From Chromera velia (lineage: Eukaryota; Sar; Chromeraceae), in NCBI GenBank assembly GCA_018398765.1, contig JAHBMJ010005556.1, forward strand, positions 53,336 to 69,487: a stretch of 16,152 nucleotides of DNA, given 5' to 3'. This document shows positions 7,988-16,152 of the stretch, piece after piece. The position numbers were made by a program, and so were the translations under genes. Within the stretch, counting starts at the first letter, position 1. Each line of letters starts with the position of its first letter. Below the pieces are notes generated by a model. That model saw nothing but the letters and a program-made list of their open reading frames with translations, was not told the origin of the DNA and did no database searches.

Positions 7988-8788
7988 GCCGGATCCGCGG
8001 TGGAGTGGCCCGCCAACAGCGGCAGCAGCAGGAGGGGTGGGAGGGGGGTTTGGGGGGCCTGCTGTTGCTGGACCTGGCTCGAGCAGCCACCTCAACCAGA
8101 ATTTCCCCTCTCCCGTCGCCCCCTTTCCTCCCTACCCCTCTGGTGGTGTCGCACCCCATTCGCATTCGCACTTGCATTCGTATACGCCTCCGGGATTCGA
8201 AGCGGGTCCTCTAACACCTGCGGGTGCGCCGCAGCAGCCGCAGCAGCCATAGGGGGGGAATCTGGGGGGAGCCTCAAGCTCTGGCTACCCCCCTTACCCC
8301 TTTTCCCTCACCCATGCAACAACAACGACAATGATAGGGGGCTACGACGGCTGTGCGACTTCAGTGGCCGACCTCCGGCATTCTCCCGGCGCGGGGGGCG
8401 CAGGTGGGGGCCCACACCAGCCCAACCCCAACCCCAACCCGATTACTCCGCATAATCTGCACTCACGTCCTCCTCCCCGTCCGGTCCTGCATCCCCATCC
8501 GCTGACGTCTTCTCAGCCTGAGGCGGAGGGGCTCAGGGGGTTGGGGGGTCATCCGAGTGAGACAATCATCAGGGGAGGCATCAGAGAGATGCGGGGCGCG
8601 CAGCAGATTCCCTCCCCTGTGGAAAGGGAAAGAGAGAGACCTCTCCCACTTCTCGGAATGGCGTCTCGGAATGGGAACCAGCCGCCTCCTCCTCCTTCTC
8701 CGGAGCCCCTTCTTGAATCTTCGCCTCCTGAGAAAAGATGGGATCCTGGAGAGGATACTAAATTTGGCTGTGTGAGGGGACCGTCAGG

Positions 8789-9280
8789 GTCCGTCAGTCA
8801 GTCCGTTTGTTTGTTTGTGTTGTCTTCTTTTCTTTCTCCGTCTTTCCTTCTCTCTGTCCCGACCGAAGTCGACGTGTGCTCTCTCTCTCTCAGGCACACA
8901 CACAGGGACAGACACACAGAGATACACAGAGATGCTTCTTACTTCCTTTCTTCCCTTCCCTTCTTCCCCCCTTTCTTCCCTGCCTGTCGTGGTTCTGTCC
9001 AGTGATCTGCTTTTCTTTTTTTCTGTACACATGGTCACGATACTCTTCTCTCGAAAACGTCATTCCCTTCGTATTAATATTAAGCTCCCTGCACTGTTTT
9101 GATCTCCCTCTCTTCATGCGCGTGCGCTGCTTGTCTGTCGAATGGACCTGGTCGCCTGCCACCTGCCTGCCCAACTGAACGAGCACGCATCCCCATTGCA
9201 ATTTCCGTTCGTGTCGTATTCCATCGTTGTCTGGCTGCTTTACTCTGAGGTGTTGCGTGGTGTCGTTTTGTTGTTTGCAG
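8789..9280 (+). other. Intron of the plus-strand copy
   Basis: A 492-nt pyrimidine-rich intron in the same place and phase (2) as the 574-nt intron of the minus copy. The donor is a poor GTCCGT. The acceptor region, GTTTTGTTGTTTGCAG, is essentially that of the minus copy. It contains a short CT run and CACAGA-like repeats (about 8881-8935). F/L/S-rich ORFs here are composition artefacts. Confidence 0.65.
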
Positions 9281-9650
9281 TTCGAACCTGTTCGTGTGCG
9301 TGCTGCCTGAGTGGGCAATGGAGCGTGACGTTCTGGCACTGGCGGCTTCTCACGGAAGGATCCTCGACTGCCGTCTGATCCGCCACGCGAACGGACGGTC
9401 GAGGAACTTTGCCCACCTTGCGACTGCCTCTCCCAGGGACGCACTACAAGTGATGCGGGGCCTCCGCAGGAAGGTGATGTCGATGGACCCGACCGACGCC
9501 AGATACAACCCGACGAAACCCCCCAAGGCCAGAACGATCCAGGTCGATCCCCGGAAGGCCGAGATGGCAGATATGCTTGCAGGTCTGTCTCTCAAAGAAG
9601 CTTCCGAGGTGGCGCTACTGGTCTGTTGCAAGGGGCGGGCAAAACAATGA
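9281..9650 (+). CDS. RRM exon of the plus-strand copy
   Basis: Starts directly after TTTGCAG and reads SNLFVCVLPEWAMERD and on through a complete RRM order (RNP2-like LFVCVL, RNP1-like RNFAHLAT). It differs from the minus-copy RRM at five of the first 100 residues: Gly to Ala, Pro to Ser, Cys to Arg, Thr to Ala and Gly to Arg. Similarity ends abruptly after MADMLA at about 9580. The SPEEAIELV helix and the long Q/P-rich tail are replaced by about 22 unrelated residues and TGA at 9648-9650. A CAG|GTCTGT at about 9580 might be a donor to a different 3' exon; an acidic open stretch ending DDEESGAS and TAG at about 9704-9760 is one candidate. Confidence 0.6.
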
Positions 9651-11558
9651 AAGCGCAGAAGGGGTCTGTCAAAGCTTTGTGATGCGCCGAGCATGGCCAA
9701 GCTACATTCGAGGACACATGTGAACTCCTCAGTGACGACGAAGAGAGTGGCGCCAGCTAGGCAGTGGGGAGAGGGTATAGAGTCTGTTTCTCTATTTTCG
9801 TTTGTCGAGAGAGACCCGCAGTCGGAGCCACCGCCCATTTAAAATCAGCAGCAGTAACAGGAGGAGAACCCTCTTCATTCCTTCATTTCTTCCTGCCTCA
9901 CAATTTGTGGGGAGGAGGAGAAGCAGAAGATCTGTATGCGAAGGGCGCGGGTGGGGGTTTTCTCTCTCTCTCTCTCTCTCTCATTCTGTGGCATCGACTT
10001 GTTTGGTTGTCTACGAGTTGGTGCAGCGTCTCTTTTTAACCAGGGGGGCAGGAAGGACGTGTGGGCACCCGAGCAGGCAGTTGATAAGAAGAACCCGAAT
10101 GTGATTGTTTGATTGATTGATTGATCATGTGCTCGACTCCAGACATGCAGGAAGGGGAAGGAAGGATGTGAACCGTTCGGAGTTTCATTTGACGTTTTCT
10201 TTTTGTTTCTTGATTCATTTTCTTTTATGGTCTCTTGTTCGCTCGCTGATTTTCCTATTTGCATCTCCTCTTCTCAACAAGCAAGAAAGAAGGAAGGAAG
10301 GAAAGGGGACGAGGGGAAACCTTTAGGAGGGAGAGTGGGGACGCCTTACTTTTTTTTTTCCTCGCCTCCGCCACTCACTCGTCCTTCTCCTTCTCTTTCT
10401 TTCATTTCGTTCATTTGTAAACAACAAAAGGAAAGCAGCTGGCCGACAGATGCTGCTGCTGTGCTGTCTTTCCTCATCCTCATGCCGTGGCGGTGTATCA
10501 TATTGATGTAAACCCAAAAGAAAGAAAGGTGTGTCTCCAGTTTGTTTCCACAGCGCTCGTGGCTTTATCTGGTTTTAAAGCTCACCTTGTTCTCTCCCGC
10601 TCTGTCGGTTTTATTTGGGGGGGGGGGCAGTTTTAAGGCATTAAGTTTATTCTTTCGACGCCGAATCACTTTCCTATCCTTCTTTCCACCTGTATGCCAG
10701 GCTGCCCTGTAGATTTCTCTCACACTGTCTCGTCTTGTCTCTTTGGTCTCATTCTCTCTTACTCGTCCGTCTTGTCGTTTTTTCGTCTTTCTGTCTGTCC
10801 ATCTGTGTGTCTCTTCGTCTGCCTCGTGATTGGATGCTTTCGCAGGTGGCATACCTGACTGGAGGCAGAATTCTTACTTGTTTCTTTCTCTCGATGTCTG
10901 GTGCGTGGTTTCATGGACGTACATTGCCCCGTCTGTGTCTGTACGCACGAAAGCTGTTTCCTTTTTGTACGCATAGACAAACCTTGCTTTCTTTGTGGCT
11001 GTATTGAGAACGGTTTTGTGGCTGCGGGAGAAGGGCGGGGGGGGGTGGGGGGAGCAAGTGACCCTTAGACTACATTGGAAATGGAAAGCGTCTACCTTCC
11101 TCTCTAGCTGTCTTGCCTGCTTGTGTGTCTGACTGTCTGCCTGTTCATGTGTTTGCCGTCCGTCTCTTTAATTTTCTGTATGTTCATTTGTTCGAGTTTT
11201 GTATGTGAAAAGGGAGACGACCCATATGGTCTTTCTGTGGTAGAAGAAGAAGAGGTAGAAACGGTCTGTTGGGTGTGTGGTGCGAGGAGGGAAGGACACA
11301 GCCTCTTCTCCCTACCTACCTGCATAGAGAACACCCCAAAAGTTAGGATCAAGAAACAGATAATGGTAGAAGAAAGGAATGGATCAATGTGTTGTTGCTG
11401 TTTGCCTGCCTCCCTCTCAGTCTGTCAGAAGGAGAAACATTGAATCATGCTCTGAGTCCCTCCGGACGCAATGCCATCTCTCTGTCCGTCCCCGCTGTGA
11501 CATTCCGTCAAGAAACGACGTGAACACAGAAAGGGGGAAAATATGTGATCATAAACGT
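9651..11558. other. Gene-poor stretch with pyrimidine-rich sequence and microsatellites
   Basis: No ORF with recognisable protein character. Simple repeats are (TC)11 at 9961-9982, (TTGA)4 at 10109-10124, AAGG-type repeats at about 10281-10305, a run of about 10 T at 10349-10358, and a run of about 12 G at 10617-10627. Much of 10380-10950 and 11100-11200 is C/T-rich on the plus strand. This resembles intron sequence of a plus-strand gene, possibly one ending with the exon at 11649. Confidence 0.4.
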
Positions 11559-11570
11559 GGTAAGCCGCTG

Positions 11571-11579
11571 TCTCTCTCT

Positions 11580-11612
<33 letters not shown>
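11571..11612. repeat. (TC)n(TG)n compound microsatellite
   Basis: About six TC units are followed by about 15 TG units. It lies inside a proposed 89-nt intron (11560 GTAAGC to CAACAG 11648). Confidence 0.9.
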
Positions 11613-11613
<1 letters not shown>

Positions 11614-11648
11614 CCCGACCGGTTGTGACACCTCTGCATCTCCAACAG

Positions 11649-11843
11649 AGGATGTCCCCAAGCATCATGAAGAAGCAACAGAGACCCCAAATGCCCCTCT
11701 ACCTCGATCAACCCAGGGGTCCCCAAGTCCAAGAGTCAGACGACCAGTACTGGGGAACCTTTCGTGCTTCCTGGCAGACTGCGTTGAGCCAAAGAGGGGG
11801 GAGGGGCATCAATCGAGAGGTGTTGCGGTATCTCCGTCGATAA
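11649..11843 (+). CDS. Candidate terminal exon, unknown protein
   Basis: After an acceptor-like CATCTCCAACAG, the frame AGG ATG runs 64 codons to TAA at 11841-11843, including MSPSIMKKQQRPQMPLYLDQ and ending INREVLRYLRR. Its amino-acid mix (W, Y, D, Q, basic C-terminus) looks protein-like and differs from the low-complexity ORFs around it. The upstream partner is unclear: a GTAAGC donor at 11560 ends a stretch open in another frame (reading EDVPKHHEE after splicing), so either of two frames could be used. No domain recognised. It could be the last exon of a gene lying in 9651-11558. Confidence 0.3.
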   Translation, partial: RMSPSIMKKQQRPQMPLYLDQPRGPQVQESDDQYWGTFRASWQTALSQRGGRGINREVLRYLRR

Positions 11844-12489
11844 GTCAGAAGCATGAAAACTTTTTGTCTTCTTTTGTTTGTTTTGCCGTTCTTTTGACAA
11901 GCCGATTTGTTTTCATTTTTCTTTTTGAGCATCTGATTCTACTGGTCTGTCTGCGCATTCAGTCTAGGCATTCAGTACATTGAATGCGACCTTTACGTAC
12001 TGTGTGACACTCTGTGTCTCCAGTGTCACCCACAGTGCGGACCTCTTTTCCAATGGCATATTCCTTAATATTTCCACAGTGACTCTGTTTCTGCAATAAA
12101 CGATTCCCTCTAGTATCGGCACGCGTTTCACATGCACCCACCCTGCTTTTTGTCTAGTGTTGTTATCATGTCTTCAGAGAAAGAGAACGAGAACACAAAA
12201 AAAAAATCAGAAAAATGTCTTTCTCCTCATTTTGTCATCTGTATTTTCTGTAGAGCCTCGCCAACGTGTAACTATTTCCTTTTGCGCTTGCCTTCATCCT
12301 TTCCCCCTTTCACTAGCCACTCCGTCTCTCCTTCTCATTGTTTGGTCTGACTGCACTACGAGAGACCTTCGCTGGTCTCTAGTCTGTTTGGCTCAAGCGT
12401 TTTCCTCCATTTCTTTTCCCTTCCTTTCCTCTCATCAGTCAACCTTTTTCGCCAGCCGCCTGCGCCGCGCAACCGTCAGTAAAACAAAT
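11844..12489. other. Intergenic, no supported gene
   Basis: A T-rich stretch (11860-11940) is followed by mixed sequence. An AATAAA at about 12097 could be a polyadenylation signal for a plus-strand transcript, but it lies some 250 nt after the candidate exon stop and is weak evidence alone. Confidence 0.35.
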
Positions 12490-13380
12490 GGAACGAAAAC
12501 GAAAAGAAAGAAACAAAGAAAAAAAAAAAAAAGAGAAAGAAAGAAAGAAATTAAGAAAGAAAGAAAGAAAGAAAAAAAGAAAGAAAGAAAGAAAGAAAAA
12601 AAGGAAAAAGGATGTATGTTGTGAACCACCTTCGTTCACACCTGCCATCCGGTTTGCCTGCGTCGCGGGGCAGCCTCGTCCATGCCTCGTCGCTAGTGGT
12701 GCAAGCAGCGCATCGCCCCTGCACTGCCTGTCAGTCGGCCCCGAATGACATGCGTACGGGCTTATCGCATTTATTGGTGTGCAGCGACTGATCGATCGAC
12801 ATGTACCCTCACACCCAAAGAGTATGATCGTTGTTCCTGTCTTGTCACAGTGATTGTGCTTAGTACTGGACTGATACTCCTCCTGACTGATGGAGTCCAA
12901 CCTACGTGAATCTGTCAGCTAAGCCCACTAGTCGATCCTTCACCTTCATGGTTCTTATCACACAAACAGAACAAAAAAAAAAAGAAAGAAAGCAAGAAAG
13001 AAAGAAAGAAAAAAAGAAAAAAGGATGTATGTTATGAACCACCTTCGTTCACATGCACCTGCTATCCGGTTTGCCTGCGTCGCGGGGCAGCCTCGTCCCT
13101 AGTCATGTAAGCAGCACGCCGCCCCTGCACTGCCTGTCAGTCAGCCCCGAATGGCATGCGTTCGGGCCTATTGCATTTATTGGTGTCTAGATTGGTGTGC
13201 AGCGACAGATCGATCGACATGTACCCTCACACCCAAAGAGTGTGATCGTTGTTCCTGTCTTGTCACAGTGATTGTGCTTAGTACTGGACTGACACTCCTC
13301 CTGACTGATGGAGTCCAACCTGCATGAATCTGTCAGCTAAGCCCACCAGTAGATCATACACCAATATGGTTCTTATCACT
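12490..13380. repeat. Tandem duplication of a ~410-bp non-coding unit with GAAA head
   Basis: Unit 1 (about 12490-12961) and unit 2 (about 12962-13380) each begin with an A/GAAA-rich tract. They continue with the same roughly 355-bp body, starting AAAGGATGTATGTT and ending GGTTCTTATCAC. Differences are scattered substitutions, a shortened CTCGTCC segment in unit 2, and a 12-bp internal repeat of ATTGGTGT in unit 2 near 13178-13199. Neither body holds a long ORF. I see no terminal inverted repeats or target duplications that would make it a recognised transposon. Confidence 0.8.
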
Positions 13381-13518
13381 ATTACTAGCATTATTTGAGA
13401 CCTTGTTCTTAAACGACGCTTAGCGGACGGTAAATCACTATAAAAGTGGTTTAGACTTTTAAAAACTGCTAGCTCTGGCGACAGATAGACATAGCGGGAA
13501 GGCCCTAGGGCGGAACAT

Positions 13519-13549
<31 letters not shown>

Positions 13550-14051
13550 ACCTTCAAAAACTATTAAAAAGTATATATACGCTGCATATATTAAACTAGA
13601 AACCTGTATTCGGTGGCAAAAACCGGGTTCAAAAAGCGATACAGGTCGGATCGGGGGGTTAGAAAAGTCTAGTAACGGCAAATGTCATTGCAGGTATCAC
13701 GAAAGTTAAAAAAGATAGTACCGCAAAGACGGGGAGGACGTAAAAACGATATTTCGAGTTAAAAAGAAAAATACAAAAAAGAAGGAGAAGGAAAGAAAGA
13801 AGAAGAAAAAAGAAGAGAAAAAAGAAGAAAGAAGAAGACAAGGTATAATTAGTGTTTTGAAGAGGATTGTTGAACCATGTGAAACTGGAAAGATAACGCA
13901 AGTATAATTAGAGGCTTGACGAGTGCTAGTGTATGTGTTTATAAAATAGTAAAAAAGAAAACAATGCAATCTAGCGAAGGATGAGACGGATGATTATGAA
14001 TGTTGCTCCCGGAATGATAAATAAGTTTATAAAATAGACTGTCGCACTCGG
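13381..14051. other. AT-rich spacer with AATC and GAA-rich tracts
   Basis: No supported gene. It holds (CAAT)7 at about 13521-13550 and an A/G-rich GAA-type tract at about 13760-13840. The latter yields an F/L/S-rich minus-strand ORF that I treat as an artefact. Confidence 0.4.
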
Positions 14052-14432
14052 TGGTCTGTTCTGACCCATAACAGCGCCATCCAGTCACGCTTCTCTCCAG
14101 AACTGTATATGCCCGCTTTCTGAGGATGCTTTACCAAACATCTGACATATGACAGATATGGACTGTCCAGACCAAACACAGAAAATGCAATACAAAGAGG
14201 AAGAGACAGAAACAGGCAGAGACGACTCGAACAAAGAGACAGAGACAGATAGAGACAGATTGTCCAGACCCAACAAACACAGAGAGCGCAACACTCCATG
14301 GTCTGTTCTGACCGGGCCCACAACAGCGCCATCCAGTCACGCTTCTCTCCGGGACCGTCTATGCCCGTTTTCGGAGGATGCTGTACAAAACATCCGACAT
14401 CTAACAGATCCATATGGACTGTCCAGACCAAA
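14052..14432. repeat. Imperfect direct repeat of ~130 bp flanking the minisatellite
   Basis: Copy 1 (14052-14176) and copy 2 (14299-14432) both start TGGTCTGTTCTGACC, share CAGCGCCATCCAGTCACGC, and end GGACTGTCCAGACCAAA. Small insertions and substitutions separate them. A short part of the end (TTGTCCAGACCCAACA) also recurs at about 14259-14274. Copy 2 runs to within about 12 bp of the first 35-bp unit. Confidence 0.8.
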
Positions 14433-14444
14433 GCCAGCCACACA

Positions 14445-16152
14445 GGCAAAGAGGCCGAAATGCGGAAGCCAATCAGGCAGGCAAAGAGGCCGAAATGCGG
14501 AAGCCAATCAGGCAGGCAAAGAGGCCGAAAGTCGGAAGGCAATCAGGCAGGCAAAGAGGCCGAAAGTCGGAAGGCAATCACGCAGGCAAAGAGGCCGAAA
14601 TTCGGAAGCCAATCAGGCAGGCAAAGAGGCCGAAAGTCGGAAGGCAATCAGGCAGGCAAAGAGGCCGAAAGTCGGAAGGCAATCAGGCAGGCAAAGAGGC
14701 CAAAATTCGGAAGGCAATCAGGCAGGCAAAGAGGCCGAGATTCAGAAGGCAATCAGGCAGGCAAAGAGGCCGAGATTCGGAAGGCAATCAGGCAGGCAAA
14801 GAGGCCGAAAGTCGGAAGGCACTCAGGCACGCAAAGAGGCCAAAATTCGGAACGCAGTCAGGCAGGCAAAGAGGCCGAAATTCGGAAGGCAATCACGCAG
14901 GCAAAGAGGCCGAAATTCGGAAGGCAATCAGGCAGGCAAAGAGGCCGAAATTCAGAAGGCAATCAGGCAGGCAAAGAGGCCGAGATTCGGAAGGCAATCA
15001 GGCAGGCAAAGAGGCCGAAAGTCGGAAGGCAGACAGGCACGCTAAGAGGCCGAAATTCGGAAGGCAGTCAGGCAGGCAAAGAGGCCAAAATGCGGAAGCC
15101 AATCAGGCAGGCAAAGAGGCCGAGATTCGGAAGGCAGTCAGGCAGGCAAAGAGGCTGAAATTCGGAAGCCAATCAGGCAGGCAAAGAGGCCGATATTCGG
15201 AAGGCAATCAGGGCCGCAGTGAGGCCGAAATTCGGAAGGCAATCAGGCAGGCAAAGAGGCCGAAATTCGGAAGGCAATCAGGCAGGCAAAGAAGCCGAAA
15301 TTCGGAAGGCAGTCACGCAGGCAAAGAGGCCGAAAGTCGGTCCATCATTCGGAAGGCAGACAGGCACGCAAAGAGGCCGAAATTTGGAAGGCAGTCAGGC
15401 AGGCAAAGAGGCCGAAATGCAGAAGGCAATCAGGCAGGCAAAGAGGCCGAAATGCGGAAGCCAATCAGGGCCGCAGTGAGGCCGAAATTCGGAAGGTAGG
15501 CAATCACGCAGGCAAAGAGGCCAAAATGCAGAAGGCAATCAGGCAGGTAAAGAGGCCGAGATTGGGAACGCAATCACGCAGGCAAAGAGGCCGAGATTCG
15601 GAACGCAGCCAGGCAGGCAAAGAGGCCGAAATGCGGAAGCCAATCAGGCAGGCAAAGAGGCCGAAATTCGGAAGGCAGTCAGGCAGGCAAAGAAGCCGAA
15701 ATTCGGAAGGCAATCACGCAGGCAAAGAGGCCGAGATTCAGAAGGCAATCAGGCAGGCAAAGAGGCCGAGATTCGGAAGGCAATCAGGCAGGCAAAGAGG
15801 CCGAAATTCGGAAGGCAATCACGCAGGCAGTGAGGCCGAAATTCGGAAGGCAGTCAGGCAGGCAAAGAGGCCGAAATTCGGAACACAGTCAAGCAGGTAA
15901 AGAGGCCGAGATTGGGAACGCAATCACGCAGGCAAAGAGGCCGAGATTCGGAAGGCAGTCAGGCAGGCAAACAGGCTGAAATTCGGAAGCCAATCAGGCA
16001 GGCAAAGAGGCCGAAATGCAGAAGGCAGCCAGGCAGGCAAAGAGGCCGAAATGCGGAAGCCAATCAGGCAGGCAAAGAGGCCGAAATGCGCAAGCCAATC
16101 AGGGCCGCAGTGACGCCGAAATTCGGAAGGCAATCACGCAGGCAAAGAGGCC
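14445..16152 (+). repeat. 35-bp minisatellite, 48 full copies plus a partial, open at the window end
   Basis: I parsed every unit from its GGCAAAGAGGCC start. Spacing is 35 bp throughout except for two units: one at 15320 with 12 extra bases and one at 15472 with 4 extra. Common variants are GAAATTCGG, GAAATGCGG, GAAAGTCGG and GAGATTCGG, followed by AAGGCAATC or AAGCCAATC. Because 35 is not divisible by three and the unit has no plus-strand stop, all three plus frames stay open for hundreds of codons (298, 286 and 361). Each cycles through the same 35-residue, Lys/Arg-rich peptide. Stops come only from rare variants (TAA 15043, TGA 15156, TAG 15497). The minus strand has a TGA in nearly every unit. 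No spacers exist between units. Most likely a non-coding minisatellite; coding is not excluded. Confidence 0.9.

Larger units (their letters stand above)
3053..9580. repeat. Large inverted duplication with unique spacer
   Basis: Left-arm segments 3053-3352 and 3927 to about 5030 (minus sense) match right-arm segments 9281-9580 and about 7639-8788 (plus sense). Exon sequence is highly similar, including third positions and shared tracts. The intervening introns match only at their acceptor ends. The unique spacer is about 2.6 kb. The arms end at about 3053/9580 on the outside and about 5030/7639 on the inside. Confidence 0.85.
7542..9650 (+). pseudogene. Second copy of the disordered/RRM gene, with two in-frame stops
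   Basis: The first exon is 7548-8788 if it begins at the TATAATGCAG acceptor, or begins at ATG 7542. The second is 9281-9650. From ATG 7542 the spliced length is 1617 nt, a multiple of three, and the RRM frame is kept throughout. The sequence parallels the minus copy except for a different, shorter N-terminus (about 30 unrelated codons replacing about 85) and a longer glycine run. TAA at 7866-7868 replaces a Gln CAA and is followed at once by ATG. TAG at 8250-8252 replaces a Trp TGG. The donor is GTCCGT instead of GTGAGT. No frameshift is seen. The RING-like and helical exons have no recognisable counterpart upstream. A recently inactivated duplicate is the simplest reading; stacked ORFs using reinitiation or readthrough are possible. 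Confidence 0.65.

Noticed and set aside
7866-8252. Alternative genetic code reading TAA/TAG as Gln
   Set aside because: TAA falls at a Gln position but TAG falls at a Trp position, the minus copy has neither within its exons, and it ends normally with TAG. Two ordinary transitions explain both.
12490-13380. Transposable element call for the tandem ~410-bp unit
   Set aside because: No terminal inverted or long terminal repeats, no target-site duplication and no ORF can be identified.
14445-16152. CRISPR array
   Set aside because: The 35-bp units are directly contiguous with no unique spacers, units vary internally, and the context is eukaryotic. It is a minisatellite.

Overview
This is a eukaryotic nuclear DNA window. 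The evidence is exons with matching intron phases, GT-AG introns with pyrimidine-rich 3' ends, CAG-encoded polyglutamine, abundant microsatellites and minisatellites, and no operon-like gene packing. An intron-bearing protist is likely. The low-complexity Q/P/G-rich proteins, short pyrimidine-rich introns and repeated TGCATGC motifs suggest an alveolate (chromerid or apicomplexan-like), but nothing here proves it.

Layout. From 1 to about 2720 there is no secure gene, only weak ORFs, GAAA and CAGA microsatellites and poly-C runs. From 2725 to 6196 on the minus strand lies the main gene. Four proposed exons fit together in phase: 6196-5990, a degenerate RING-like zinc motif; 5840-5751, a 30-residue helical piece; 5284-3927, a long Q/P/G/H-rich disordered region; and 3352-2725, a divergent RRM with a polyQ tail. 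From about 6833 to 7374 there may be further minus-strand 5' coding blocks. From 7542 to 9650 on the plus strand is a second copy of the disordered exon and the RRM exon, head-to-head with the first. It keeps its reading frame throughout but carries two nonsense codons (TAA 7866-7868, TAG 8250-8252) and a weakened splice donor. Exons of the two copies match closely; the introns match only over their last 30 or so bases.

From 9651 to about 14050 coding signal is weak. There is one candidate C-terminal exon (11649-11843), several microsatellites, and a tandem duplication of about 410 bp (about 12490-13380). From 14052 to 14432 a block of about 130 bp occurs twice. From 14445 to the window end runs a 35-bp minisatellite, with 48 full copies plus a partial one, which is nearly stop-free in all three plus-strand frames.

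The one interpretable functional unit is the divergent RING-like/RRM gene pair. The intact minus copy may encode an RNA-binding protein with a possible ubiquitin-ligase-derived N-terminus. The plus copy looks like a young pseudogene or a gene broken into stacked ORFs. Exon calls are read from sequence and splice phase only; no transcript or database evidence was available.
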